DNA of 64,000 nucleotides from Lysobacter ciconiae (GTDB taxonomy: Bacteria; Pseudomonadota; Gammaproteobacteria; Xanthomonadales; Xanthomonadaceae): the NCBI RefSeq assembly GCF_015209725.1, contig NZ_CP063656.1, forward strand, positions 2,773,001 through 2,837,000, written 5' to 3'. Of this stretch, positions 26,194-36,223 are shown one piece after another. Every line of letters begins with the position of its first letter. Position 1 is the first letter of the stretch. A program made the position numbers and the translations under genes. The notes under the pieces were generated by a model. It searched no databases and was not told where the DNA came from. It worked only from the letters and a program-made list of their open reading frames with translations.

Positions 26194-27105
26194 TCAGCGC
26201 TTGCGCACGCGGATGCTGGACGCGGGCACCTGCACTTCATCAATGCCGCCGACACGGATGGGTGCGCCAGGCGGTGGACCCCAGGCGTGGGCGTAGATCG
26301 CCTCCAGGGTCACCGGCAACTGGCCATCGGGCTTGCGCATCGACTCGTAGACCTCCCCGGCGCGTGCAAAGCGCTGGCGGCCGGTGAGGCTGCGCCGGCG
26401 GGCGGCCAGCGCGTTGGTGGCGCCCAGTCCCTGCAAGCGCTGCATCAGGCTGGCCATGTCGGGCTGGCCGAGGTGGAACTCGTCGCGGTCCAGTACGGGG
26501 TCCTTGAAGCCGGCGGCAATGAGGGCATCGCCAAACGGGCCAATGGCCGTAAACGGGCTGACGTGCGGCGCCTCGTCGACCTCGGCGAAGGCCTGACGCA
26601 GTTCGATCAGGGTGTCCATGCCGAAGGTCGAGACCAGCATCAGGCCACCGGGCTTGAGCACCCGGCGCAGCCCGGCGAAGACCGCCGGCAGGTCCTCGAC
26701 CCATTGCAGGCACAGGTTGGAATACAGCACATCGACGCTGCGATCGGCCAGCGGCAATGCGCGCGCATCCGCCGCCACCGGGACCGGGCGTGGCGCGAAG
26801 GGATTGAACCGGAAGCCACCGCCCTGGCCGCGGACCTGGGCGAGCATCCCCGGCGCGACGTCGAGCGCGAGCACGCGCGCCCTGGGCCAGCGCTTTTGCA
26901 GGAGCGCGGCCATGTGTCCGGGGCCTGCGCCCAGGTCGACTACCACTTCGGGCGTCGGCAACGCCAGCGCCGGATCATCCAGGTAGTCCAGCGAGTCGGC
27001 CAGCCGCGAGCCGATCTCGCGCTGCACCTCGTCCAGACCCGTATAGGTGTCGGCCGCACGCGAGAAAGCCCGGCGGATCTGGCGGTAGTCGAACAGCGCG
27101 CTCAT
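26194..27105 (-). CDS. bioC: Malonyl-ACP O-methyltransferase BioC
   Basis: Methylates malonyl-ACP so that fatty-acid enzymes can extend it to pimeloyl-ACP methyl ester, the start of the biotin precursor. The 303-residue protein begins with RRAFSRAADTYTGLDEVQREIGSRL (the BioC N-terminal helices). It carries the SAM motif VVDLGAGPGHMAALL and the later block DVLYSNLCLQWVEDLP, and ends with the family's C-terminal domain. The start MSALFDYRQ is preferred over a frame 32 residues longer. It is the last of the bioB-bioF-bioC genes. Confidence 0.92.
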   Translation of the reverse strand: MSALFDYRQIRRAFSRAADTYTGLDEVQREIGSRLADSLDYLDDPALALPTPEVVVDLGAGPGHMAALLQKRWPRARVLALDVAPGMLAQVRGQGGGFRFNPFAPRPVPVAADARALPLADRSVDVLYSNLCLQWVEDLPAVFAGLRRVLKPGGLMLVSTFGMDTLIELRQAFAEVDEAPHVSPFTAIGPFGDALIAAGFKDPVLDRDEFHLGQPDMASLMQRLQGLGATNALAARRRSLTGRQRFARAGEVYESMRKPDGQLPVTLEAIYAHAWGPPPGAPIRVGGIDEVQVPASSIRVRKR

Positions 27106-27166
27106 GCCGTGGCTCCCGGGCGGGCCTTGCCGACGGGTGTCGACAGACACGAAATGTCCTGCGGCA

Positions 27167-28387
27167 TCATGGGGCGACACCGCGGCTGATGGCGGCCACA
27201 CGGGCCTCGGCGCGGGCGCGATCGCGGGCGCCGGACATGGCCTCGATCAGGCCGTCGATATCGGCCGGGGCGTGCAGCGCGGACAGGGTGATGCGCAGGC
27301 GGGCCTGGCCTTCGCCGAAGGTCGGCGACGCGGCCGCTTCCACCCAGTAGCCCGCGCGCTGAAGGGCGGCCGCCATCGATGCCGCGCACGCATCGTCACC
27401 GACCAGCAGCGGCTGGATCGGGGTCTGCGAGTCGAGCAGGGCCAAGCCGGCGCGCTGCGCACGCTCGCGGAAATGCGCGACCAGCTCGGCCAGCTTCTGC
27501 CGACGCCAATGATCCTTGCGGGCCAGCTTGAGCGCGGTGAGCCCGGCCGCCGCCTGCGCGGGCGGCAAGGCCGTCGTGAACAGATAGGGCCGCGCGGTAT
27601 CGGCGAGGTGCTCGATCAGCTCATGGGTGCCGGCCACCACCGCGCCCTGCCCGCCCAACGCCTTGCCCAGGCTGGCCAGTTGCAGCGGTACCTGATCCAC
27701 GCCAAGGTCGGCGGCGGCCACGCTGCCGCGTCCTTCCGGACCGACCACGCCGATCCCGTGCGCGTCATCGACATACAGCAGTGCGTGCTGGACGCGGGCG
27801 ACAAGCGCCAGTTGCCGCAGCGGGGCAATGTCGCCGTCCGCGCTGAAGACACCTTCGGTGGCGACCATGGCCATGCCGTCGGGCATGCTGCGCAACTGCC
27901 GGATCGCGCCCTCCGGATCGCCATGCGGGTAGCGGCGCAGGCGGCAGCCGGCCAGGCGGGCGGCGTCGACCAGGCTGCCGTGGTTGAACGCGTCCTGGGC
28001 GCAGACATCCTCATCGCCGAGGAGCGACTGCAGGACCGCCAGGTTGGCGAGGTAACGGCTGCCGAACAACAGGGCGCGCGGCGTCCCCAGCCAGTCGGCG
28101 ATCTCCTGCTCCAGCCGCTCGTGGGTCTGATGCCGGCCACAGGCCAGGTGCGAACCCGAACCGCCCGCGCCCTGGGCGGCCACGGCATCCTGCAACGCGC
28201 CGATCACCGCGTAATGCTGGGACAGGCCGAGATAGTCGTCGCTGCAGAAGTTCAGCAGCTCGCGGCCGTCGACGCTGCAGCGGGCGCCGTCACGATGGCT
28301 GACCGCACAGCGGGCGTGGCTGCCCGGCGCGTCGGCGCGCTGCGCCCGGATCGCGTCAATTCGATCGCCCCAGAATACGCGCTCCAC
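27167..28387 (-). CDS. bioF: 8-amino-7-oxononanoate synthase
   Basis: Condenses pimeloyl-ACP with alanine, with loss of CO2, to form 8-amino-7-oxononanoate in biotin synthesis. The 406-residue, fold-type I PLP enzyme shows FCSDDYLGLSQH, GAGGSGSHLACGRHQTHERLE, the cofactor Asp-His pair YVDDAHGIGVVG and the Schiff-base lysine in ASLGKALGGQGA. It starts with GTG three bases after the bioB stop and lacks its own clear ribosome site, so it is probably coupled. It is followed by bioC after 61 bases, with no bioH between them. Confidence 0.94.
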   Translation of the reverse strand: MERVFWGDRIDAIRAQRADAPGSHARCAVSHRDGARCSVDGRELLNFCSDDYLGLSQHYAVIGALQDAVAAQGAGGSGSHLACGRHQTHERLEQEIADWLGTPRALLFGSRYLANLAVLQSLLGDEDVCAQDAFNHGSLVDAARLAGCRLRRYPHGDPEGAIRQLRSMPDGMAMVATEGVFSADGDIAPLRQLALVARVQHALLYVDDAHGIGVVGPEGRGSVAAADLGVDQVPLQLASLGKALGGQGAVVAGTHELIEHLADTARPYLFTTALPPAQAAAGLTALKLARKDHWRRQKLAELVAHFRERAQRAGLALLDSQTPIQPLLVGDDACAASMAAALQRAGYWVEAAASPTFGEGQARLRITLSALHAPADIDGLIEAMSGARDRARAEARVAAISRGVAP

Positions 28388-28390
28388 GGC

Positions 28391-29539
28391 TCAGCGCTTC
28401 ACGCCGGCCACTGACCGCGGCGGATGGGGCGTTGCAGGCGCGTCGCTTACGCGGTGATCGAAGCGGTCGCTGTGGATGATGTCGGCGTGCACTGTTCCCC
28501 CCGGACTGGTGGCCGTAGGGGTCACATTATCGTCCTTTCCGGGCATCGGCATCGCCCGCAGGCCGAGACGGTCGAACAGCGCACGGTCGTGGTCGGCGCC
28601 CGGGTTCGCGGTGGTCAGCAGTTTCTCACCGTGGAAGATCGAGTTGGCGCCGGCCAGGAAGCACAGCGCCTGCAGCTCATCGCTCATCTGCTCGCGTCCC
28701 GCCGACAGGCGCACCATTGACCGGGGCATCAGCAGGCGCGCCACGGCGATGGTGCGGGCGAACTCGAACGGGTCCAGTTCGGCGAGGGCATCATCGTCTG
28801 CCAGCGGCGTACCGGCGACCTTGACCAGGCGATTGATCGGCACCGAGTCGGGATGGGCGGGAAGGTTGGCCAGCGCCTGCAGTAATCCGGCGCGCTGCTC
28901 CCGCGACTCGCCCATGCCGACGATGCCGCCGCAGCAGGTCTTCAGGCCGGCGTCGCGGACGAGGGCCAGCGTGTCCAGTCGGTCCTGGTAGCCGCGGGTC
29001 TGGATCACCTCGCCGTAGAACTCCGGCGCGGTGTCCAGGTTGTGGTTGTAGTAGTCCAGCCCGGCATCCCTGAGCGACTCCGCCTGGCGGCCGCTGAGCA
29101 TGCCCAGCGTCGCGCAGGTCTCCAGCCCCAGCGCCTTCACGCCACGGATCATCTCGGCGACCCTGGGAATGTCGCGGTCGGCCGGCGAGCGCCACGCCGC
29201 ACCCATGCAGAAGCGCGAGGCGCCGGCATCACGCGCGGCGCGCGCACGCTCCAGCACTGCGTCGGTGGACATCAGCTTCTGCGCGTCCACGCCGGTGTGG
29301 TAGCGCTGGGCCTGCGGGCAATAGGCGCAATCCTCGGGGCAACCGCCGGTCTTCACCGACAACAGGGTGCTGACCTGGACCTCGGCCGGATTGAAATGCG
29401 CACGATGGACGCTCGCCGCGCGGAACAGCAACTCGGTGAACGGGAGCTCAAACAGCGCAAGCACTTCGCTGCGCGTCCAGTCATGGCGGCATCCATCGGG
29501 CGCACCGGCGGAAACGCTGGCTTCACTGACACGGGACAT
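28391..29539 (-). CDS. bioB: Biotin synthase
   Basis: A radical-SAM enzyme that inserts sulfur into dethiobiotin. The 382-residue protein holds the SAM [4Fe-4S] cysteines C67, C71 and C74 in GGCPEDCAYCPQ, the GASRFCMGAAW block, YYNHNLDTAPEFYGEVIQTR, GLKTCCGGIVGMGE (a [2Fe-2S] ligand region) and LSAGREQM. A 35-residue polar tail (after about residue 345) goes beyond the core family length. It is the first gene of the bio operon and divergent from comF, 71 bases away. Confidence 0.96.
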   Translation of the reverse strand: MSRVSEASVSAGAPDGCRHDWTRSEVLALFELPFTELLFRAASVHRAHFNPAEVQVSTLLSVKTGGCPEDCAYCPQAQRYHTGVDAQKLMSTDAVLERARAARDAGASRFCMGAAWRSPADRDIPRVAEMIRGVKALGLETCATLGMLSGRQAESLRDAGLDYYNHNLDTAPEFYGEVIQTRGYQDRLDTLALVRDAGLKTCCGGIVGMGESREQRAGLLQALANLPAHPDSVPINRLVKVAGTPLADDDALAELDPFEFARTIAVARLLMPRSMVRLSAGREQMSDELQALCFLAGANSIFHGEKLLTTANPGADHDRALFDRLGLRAMPMPGKDDNVTPTATSPGGTVHADIIHSDRFDHRVSDAPATPHPPRSVAGVKR

Positions 29540-29610
29540 GGCGGTTTTCCGGCTGACGGCGCGATGAGGGGCCGGGCAGTCTGGAAAGCAACGCTCAGGA
29601 CTGTCAACAC

Positions 29611-30375
29611 ATGGCGATCAACACGGTGGGGCGAAACGGGATTGGCGTGCTGGCCCGGTGGGGAGGCCGGCTTGCGAGCGCGCTGTGGCCCGGGAACTGC
29701 CTGGCCTGCGGTGCGGACGGGGAGCAGGGGCGCGATCTGTGCCCGCTGTGCGAGGTGGCAATCCCCTGGCACCCGCGTGCCTGCCTGCGATGTGCGCTGC
29801 CGCTGGCCGGTGAGAAGGCCAACACGACAAACCCGCATCACACCGGATCGGCGACGTGCGCGAGTTGCCTGGCCGAACCTCCACCGCTGGTCGAGGTGCG
29901 CGCCGCGTGCACCTATGGCGTCCCGCTGGACCGACTCGCGCCGCGCTTCAAGTTCCACGGCGACCTGGCGGCCGGGCGCGTGCTGAGCGCGCTGATGGTG
30001 CAGGCGTTCGCCGCGCTGCCGCGACCCGACGCGATCGTGCCGGTGCCCCTGCACCGCTCCCGCCTGCGCCAGCGGGGCTACGACCAGGCGCTGGAGCTGG
30101 CCCGTCCTCTGGCAAGCGCGTTGGGCGTACCGCTGCTCGACGGCGCGCTGTTGCGCGCGGTTGCCACGACTCCGCAATCGCGGCTGGATGCGGCCGATCG
30201 GCGCTACAACGTGGAGGATGCGTTCGAGGTCCCGCCGCGCGTGGACCTGCCGGCCCACGTGGTGCTGGTCGACGACGTCATGACCACCGGAGCGACGCTT
30301 CATTCCGCGGCGCAGTGCCTGTACCGGGCCGGCGCAGTACGGGTGGATGCCTGGGTCGCCGCGCGGGTTCCGTGA
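29611..30375 (+). CDS. comF: ComF family protein (competence-linked phosphoribosyltransferase-like)
   Basis: A 254-residue protein. An N-terminal zinc-finger-like part has Cys pairs (NCLACGADGEQGRDLCPLC, ACLRCALPL and CASC), and a C-terminal type I phosphoribosyltransferase-like domain carries the PRPP loop VLVDDVMTTGATLHSA at about residues 220-235. ComF/GntX proteins assist DNA uptake or repair steps, and the exact reaction is unsettled. With the comM fragment at the left edge it suggests natural competence genes are present. It is divergent from bioB. Confidence 0.88.
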   Translation: MAINTVGRNGIGVLARWGGRLASALWPGNCLACGADGEQGRDLCPLCEVAIPWHPRACLRCALPLAGEKANTTNPHHTGSATCASCLAEPPPLVEVRAACTYGVPLDRLAPRFKFHGDLAAGRVLSALMVQAFAALPRPDAIVPVPLHRSRLRQRGYDQALELARPLASALGVPLLDGALLRAVATTPQSRLDAADRRYNVEDAFEVPPRVDLPAHVVLVDDVMTTGATLHSAAQCLYRAGAVRVDAWVAARVP

Positions 30376-30434
30376 CAATTGACAGGCGTCGCCGCGCGCG
30401 CCTAGATGGGGCCATCTTCTATCGGGAAATCGTC

Positions 30435-30968
30435 ATGGTGATTGGCCGCAGCTGGTGGGTACTGGTGTTGTTTGGCGTGATCGCCGTGGGGTTCGGAATT
30501 ATCTCGCTGGTCTCACCGGCCGCCACCGCGGTGGCAATGGTATGGGCGTTCGGCGTGATGGCCGTCGCCGAGGGGGTGATCAGTCTGTTTGCACTGATTT
30601 CCGGAAACTCGCGGATCTCACGTGTCTGGCTCGCCCTGTATTCGCTCAGCTCGCTTGCCTTCGGTGTGCTCGCGGTACTCAACCCGCTGCAGATGGCGAG
30701 CGTCCTGTTGCTGCTGCTGGCCGCATGGCTGCTGGTCGCGGGCGTGTTCCGCATCGCCCTGGCGATCAGAATCCGCAAGCACATCCGCGGTGAGTGGCTG
30801 ATCGCGCTGAGCGGCTTGCTGGTGATCGCGCTGGCGGTGCTTTTCGTGGCCTACCCGCTGGCCGGACTTGCCACGATCGCGATCTGGATCGGTCTGGGAG
30901 CGTTGCTGTACGGCGCGTTGCAGATCTGGGTCGGACTGAAACTGCGCAGGTTCGCCACCCGGCTCTAG
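30435..30968 (+). CDS. HdeD-like (DUF308) membrane protein
   Basis: A 177-residue protein with six predicted membrane helices, beginning WWVLVLFGVIAVGFGIISLVSP. The repeated pattern (each helix pair ending in a P-rich turn, and ALYSLSSLAFGVLAVLNPL and LLVIALAVLFVAYPLAGL) is typical of the HdeD/DUF308 family, linked to acid resistance in E. coli but of unknown mechanism. The ATG at 30435 is chosen because it begins the first helix directly. It converges with ubiA. Confidence 0.82.
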   Translation: MVIGRSWWVLVLFGVIAVGFGIISLVSPAATAVAMVWAFGVMAVAEGVISLFALISGNSRISRVWLALYSLSSLAFGVLAVLNPLQMASVLLLLLAAWLLVAGVFRIALAIRIRKHIRGEWLIALSGLLVIALAVLFVAYPLAGLATIAIWIGLGALLYGALQIWVGLKLRRFATRL

Positions 30969-31007
30969 CCTGGGAATCTTCCGGGACAATCGGTCGTGGG
31001 GATCTGG

Positions 31008-31047
31008 CCGTCAGGATCAGACCGTCAGGGTCAGCCCGTGAGGCTCC
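31008..31047. repeat. Three imperfect 14-base direct repeats
   Basis: CCGTCAGGATCA, CCGTCAGGGTCA and CCGTGAGGCTCC begin at 31008, 31022 and 31036, in the 102-base spacer between the converging HdeD-like gene and ubiA. No clear terminator is visible there. The function is unknown. Confidence 0.5.
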
Positions 31048-31070
31048 GCCCGCGACGATCGGGCCTGGAC

Positions 31071-31973
31071 TCAGGCGCGCTGCATCCACAGGTCCAGCGC
31101 GATCCCGGCAAACACCGCCATCCCCACCCAGTGGTTGTGCACGAACGCGCGGAACAGCGGTCCGCGCTCGCGGGTGCGGCTGATCCAGAACTCCCACGCC
31201 ACCAGCGCGACGGCGACGGCCAGCCCGGCCACGTACCAGGCGCCCAGCCCGGCACGCTGGCCCACCAGCAGCAGGGCGGCGAAGAACAGCGCGTAGATCA
31301 CACCCTGGATGACCAGATCCAGGTCGCCGAACAGGACCGCGGTGGATTTGGCGCCCAGTTTGATGTCGTCCTCGCGGTCGACCATCGCGTACCAGGTGTC
31401 GTAGCCCGTGGACCACAGGATGTTGGCCACGTACAGCAACCATGCCAGTGGCGGAACTTCGCCGGTGACTGCGGCAAACGCCATCGGGATCGCCCAGCCG
31501 AATGACATGCCCAGGTAGACCTGCGGCAGGTGCGTGTAGCGCTTCAGGTAGGGATAGCTGGCCGCCAGCACCAGGCCGACCAGGCTGAGCCAGACGGTCA
31601 GCGCGTTCATGGTCAGCACGAGCGCGAACGCGCCCAGCATCAGCACGGCGAACAGCGCCAGAGCCTCGCGTCCGCGGACCGCGCCGGTCGCCAGCGGCCG
31701 CTCGCGGGTGCGCTCGACATGCGGGTCCAGCCAGCGGTCGGCGTAGTCATTGATCACGCAGCCGGCCGAACGCGTCAGCCACACCCCGGCGGTGAACACG
31801 AACCACGTCCACAGCGGCGGCACGCCCCCTGCCGCCAGCCACAGCCCCCACCAGGTCGGCCAGAGCAGCAGCAGCCAGCCGATCGGGCGGTCGTTGCGGG
31901 TCAGCTGCCAGTACAGGCGCAGGCGGGTCTTCCACGCAGGCACCTGGGCCGGCTCGAAACGCTCGTAGTTCAT
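31071..31973 (-). CDS. ubiA: 4-hydroxybenzoate octaprenyltransferase
   Basis: Attaches the polyprenyl tail to 4-hydroxybenzoate at the inner membrane in ubiquinone synthesis. The 300-residue, nine-helix protein has the first Asp-rich Mg-diphosphate motif NDYADRWLD (about residues 75-83), the RPLATG loop, and the second motif DREDD in WYAMVDREDDIKLGAKSTA. The length and motifs are typical. It complements ubiB-ubiJ at 8-10 kb, but the loci are separate and no ubiC is adjacent. Confidence 0.95.
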   Translation of the reverse strand: MNYERFEPAQVPAWKTRLRLYWQLTRNDRPIGWLLLLWPTWWGLWLAAGGVPPLWTWFVFTAGVWLTRSAGCVINDYADRWLDPHVERTRERPLATGAVRGREALALFAVLMLGAFALVLTMNALTVWLSLVGLVLAASYPYLKRYTHLPQVYLGMSFGWAIPMAFAAVTGEVPPLAWLLYVANILWSTGYDTWYAMVDREDDIKLGAKSTAVLFGDLDLVIQGVIYALFFAALLLVGQRAGLGAWYVAGLAVAVALVAWEFWISRTRERGPLFRAFVHNHWVGMAVFAGIALDLWMQRA

Positions 31974-31989
31974 CGTGCAATTATGGGCG

Positions 31990-32019
31990 ATGACGCGCGG
32001 CCGGGTTTGGGGCTAGAAT
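31990..32019 (+). promoter_or_regulatory. Probable sigma-70 promoter of tRNA-Arg
   Basis: TAGAAT at 32014-32019 is a good -10 element, 36 bases before the tRNA. ATGACG at 31990-31995, 18 bases upstream of it, is an imperfect -35. A GC-rich discriminator follows, as is usual for stable RNA genes. Confidence 0.5.
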
Positions 32020-32055
32020 GCGCTCCCCGTGCGGTCTTCGCATGCGGCCCAAGAT

Positions 32056-32132
32056 GCGCCTGTAGCTCAGCTGGATAGAGTAGTGGCTTCCGAAGCCATT
32101 GGTCGGGGGTTCGAATCCCTCCAGGCGCACCA
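32056..32132 (+). tRNA. tRNA-Arg (anticodon CCG)
   Basis: A complete 77-base cloverleaf: acceptor stem GCGCCTG paired with CAGGCGC, D-arm AGCTCAGCTGGATAGAGT, anticodon loop TTCCGAA with CCG reading CGG codons, T-arm GGGGGTTCGAATCCCTC, and an encoded CCA end. It stands alone, with a promoter-like sequence upstream. Confidence 0.97.
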
Positions 32133-32316
32133 CTTTGATTCCCTGTGCGCTCGGCAGTGGCGGGACCCCATCCGGTTTGTCTTGTTGACGGCGCGCAATG
32201 CGCGGTCACCGCGTGCACGCTTGGCCTCATCGCCGCGTTACACGTGTTTCACCGCGCCACTGCGACGATCCGGTTTGAGTCGGCCTTTGGGGCCCCTCGA
32301 CTCCTGGAGCGCGCTC

Positions 32317-32796
32317 ATGTCAGACCTGCTTGAACTTTCGATCCCCTGGTGGGAAATCGTTCTGCGCGGCACGGTCGTCTTCTTCGTATTGATGGTGTTG
32401 CTGCGCCTGTCCGGCAAGCGCACCGTCGGCCAGTTCACGCCGTTCGACCTGTTGGTCCTCGTGTTACTGGGCGATGCGATGCAAGGCTCGATGATCGCCG
32501 GCGATGAATCGCTGCAGGGCGGCATCGTCCTGACGGCCACCCTGATGGGATGGAATTACATTCTGGGAGTCACCACCTCGCGCAGTCGCAGGATCGAACG
32601 TCTGGTGGAAGGACGCGCGGTGGTCCTGGCACGCAACGGCCACGTCTACGGGCGAGCTCTGGACGACAACCGCATCGGTATAGATGACCTGCAGGAGGCG
32701 ATGCGGGCTGCCGACTGCGCGTCGTTCGGCGATCTCCGGCTGGCAGTTCTGGAGAAGGATGGCCATATCAGCGTGGTTACCGGACGCCGCCATTGA
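32317..32796 (+). CDS. DUF421/YetF-family membrane protein
   Basis: A 159-residue protein. Two or three N-terminal membrane helices come first (IVLRGTVVFFVLMVLLRLSG then FDLLVLVLLGDAMQGSM), followed by a soluble DUF421 domain with RRIERLVEGRAVVLARNGHV, DDLQEAMRAADCASFGDLRLAVLEKDGHISV. The RLSGKRTVGQFTPFDLLV block is the family signature. Its role is unknown; some homologues affect sporulation or stress resistance. The ATG at 32317 has GGAG upstream. Its end is four bases from the end of the converging glycosidase fusion gene. Confidence 0.85.
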   Translation: MSDLLELSIPWWEIVLRGTVVFFVLMVLLRLSGKRTVGQFTPFDLLVLVLLGDAMQGSMIAGDESLQGGIVLTATLMGWNYILGVTTSRSRRIERLVEGRAVVLARNGHVYGRALDDNRIGIDDLQEAMRAADCASFGDLRLAVLEKDGHISVVTGRRH

Positions 32797-32800
32797 GCTG

Positions 32801-35011
32801 TCAGCAGCGGTCTCTCTGCCGTCCCTGCCCGGACGTGCCCGTCGATGCCGCGGAAAATCGCAGGAGCGCACTGTCCAGACTTGGCATCGCGAACATGCGC
32901 TCGCTGCCCAGCACGCTGTATCGGGGCCGGGCGGCTGGGAGCGCGAGTCTCTGCCTGTCACAGGCCTTCAATCCGGCGACGTCCACGCCCGCGACATCGG
33001 CCGCGCGCCGGGCCAGTTCGGCCCAGGTCACCGCTTCTCCATTGGTCAGGTGCCATATCCCGGTCTCGCCGTCGATCAGCAGATCCAGACAGGCGTCCAC
33101 CAGGTCGGGAACGTAGGTGGGCGAGATCACCATGTCTTCCGCCGCGGTGAAGCGGCTTCCCGCACGAAGCGCACGCAACGCCAGACTCACGAAGTTGTAC
33201 TGGTCCCAGGGACCGAAAAATGCGCTGGTCCGTATCACCAGCGCGCCGGGGTGTGTTTCCAGCACCGCCGCTTCCGATCGCGCCTTGCTGCGGCCGTACA
33301 CGCTGATCGGCGATACCGGATCGGACTCCAGATAAGGGACGTCCTGGGTCCCGTCAAACACCAGGTCACTTGAGAACGTCACCATCGGGATGGCGTGCCG
33401 TGCGCACAGTTTCGCCAGCACACTGGGACCCAGCGTGTTCTCGCGGAAGCAGCGCTCGGCATCCGCCTCCGCGTCATCGACACGCACATACCCTGCGGCG
33501 TTCACGACCGTCCACGGCCGGTGCAGGTCCAGCGCGCGGCTGACCGAATCGCTGTCGGCGATATCCATGCCGGCGCGAGGCAGGAGCCGATGGTCCAGGT
33601 CACGCTCCTGGCAGAGACGCGCGAAAGCGCGCCCCAGCGTGCCGTTGGCGCCGACGATCAGGATCGGCGCGCTGCGTACGACGGAAGTAGCGGAGGCTTC
33701 TGCGCGGATCGCCGCCCCTGACGGGTGTGGATCGCGCAAAAAACGCCCTGGCCGCTTCCACCAGCCCGAGCCTGACAGCACCGGGTGATCGATCGGTGTG
33801 CCATCCGCCAGTTGCCTGATCAGTGTGGCCACTGCCGTCGGGCGCGGCGCGCCTGCGCTGACATCGAACGTGCCGACCTCGTAATAGCCATGCTTTTGCG
33901 TCAGCAGGCAGTTCCAGTCGTAGGAGCCCAGCATTCCCCAGGCGGTAACCGCGCGCACATCCGCACCCGCCGCCCGCGCCTGCTCGGCGCCGCGCCATAC
34001 CCCGAGCAGCCAGCGCATCTGATCCTCGCGGGCGGCGTCGATGTGGGCTTCGGTAATCGCCACGGGAATCCGGTAACGCTTCCATGTCTCGTCGATCAGC
34101 GGCGCGATCTGGCCGATCGGTTCCCCCATGGCGCGCGCCGCCTCCACGTCCGCGTAGCGATCAATGCCGTTTCCGCCGTGGTGGGCGACCGGATACCGGG
34201 CGAGCTCTTCGTCCAGGAAACGGTCGCTGGTTGCGTAGTGGTTGATGCCGATCAGGTCGGGCGGGCAAGGGTTGTGGCGAAACCAGCCGATCGCGTCCGC
34301 GGGGACGTGACAGACGTCGACCAACCAACCGTGCAGTGGATGCTGTGGCCCGACCCTGCCGCACAGCAGGTCCCAGCTCAGCCAGCGCAGGTGGTTGTTG
34401 AAATCCGCCTGATACTGCAGCCGGTCGGTGGCGAAGGTGGTTCCCAGATCTTCGGTCTGAACGAGCCTGGCGCGTGGGTTGATCTCGCGGATCGCCCGCA
34501 TCGCCAGGACGATGCCCTGGCACTGGTTGAACATCGCCTTCCCGAAGGTGACCTCGTCGCGCCCGTGCGGATACCAGAGTCCATACAGGCCGCTGAAGCG
34601 GGCGGTGGTCAGCGGTTCGTTGACCGGGGTGTAGTCCTCCACCCAGGGGTAGCGTTGCGCCACCGCGCAGGCGTAACGGGCAAGCTGGGTGGCAAACGCG
34701 GGGTCGACGAGGCTGGTGTACCGCGGCCCGCTGCCGTGGTGGAGAAGTCCGACGATCGGACGCATTCCCAGGGCGCGGACGCGTGCCAGGCGGCTGTCGG
34801 ACCAGTCCCACTTTCGTTGGTCAGGGGCAAGCGGCGCCACCCGCTCCCACAGCACAGGGAAACGCAGGGCACGTATGCCGGTGGAGGCAAGACGGTCCAG
34901 GTCGTCGGGCGTGCTCGCGTACTCGCGCCCGTCGAGTTGACTGAAGTAATCCGAGCCAACCCGGTTCACGGTGCACTCGATCCCGCCCCATGCTTCAAGT
35001 CGCTCAGACAC
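32801..35011 (-). CDS. Fusion of a GH1-type glycoside hydrolase with an RmlD-like sugar-nucleotide reductase
   Basis: A 736-residue two-domain protein. Residues 1-420 form a TIM-barrel like family 1 beta-glucosidases: the acid/base motif is TPVNEPLTT (E132) and the candidate nucleophile is AITEAH (E321, with A in place of the usual N after TE). Residues 448-720 are an extended SDR like dTDP-4-dehydrorhamnose reductase, with ILIVGANGTLGRAF (454-460), FSSDLVFDGT and SVYGRSK (Tyr-Lys pair). A glycosidase joined to a nucleotide-sugar reductase is unusual. It ends an operon with glf and a glycosyltransferase, so a part in making or trimming a galactofuranose-containing or deoxy-sugar glycan is inferred. 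Substrates are unknown. Confidence 0.82.
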   Translation of the reverse strand: MSERLEAWGGIECTVNRVGSDYFSQLDGREYASTPDDLDRLASTGIRALRFPVLWERVAPLAPDQRKWDWSDSRLARVRALGMRPIVGLLHHGSGPRYTSLVDPAFATQLARYACAVAQRYPWVEDYTPVNEPLTTARFSGLYGLWYPHGRDEVTFGKAMFNQCQGIVLAMRAIREINPRARLVQTEDLGTTFATDRLQYQADFNNHLRWLSWDLLCGRVGPQHPLHGWLVDVCHVPADAIGWFRHNPCPPDLIGINHYATSDRFLDEELARYPVAHHGGNGIDRYADVEAARAMGEPIGQIAPLIDETWKRYRIPVAITEAHIDAAREDQMRWLLGVWRGAEQARAAGADVRAVTAWGMLGSYDWNCLLTQKHGYYEVGTFDVSAGAPRPTAVATLIRQLADGTPIDHPVLSGSGWWKRPGRFLRDPHPSGAAIRAEASATSVVRSAPILIVGANGTLGRAFARLCQERDLDHRLLPRAGMDIADSDSVSRALDLHRPWTVVNAAGYVRVDDAEADAERCFRENTLGPSVLAKLCARHAIPMVTFSSDLVFDGTQDVPYLESDPVSPISVYGRSKARSEAAVLETHPGALVIRTSAFFGPWDQYNFVSLALRALRAGSRFTAAEDMVISPTYVPDLVDACLDLLIDGETGIWHLTNGEAVTWAELARRAADVAGVDVAGLKACDRQRLALPAARPRYSVLGSERMFAMPSLDSALLRFSAASTGTSGQGRQRDRC

Positions 35012-35041
35012 CGGCTGTCCTCCCTGGGTGGAGTGTGTCTG

Positions 35042-36219
<1,178 letters not shown>

Positions 36220-36223
<4 letters not shown>

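Noticed and set aside
29540..29610. Possible BirA operator in the bioB-comF spacer (two CAACAC-like words)
   Set aside because: The words are direct rather than inverted and do not fit the TTGTAAAC/GTTTACAA dyad.
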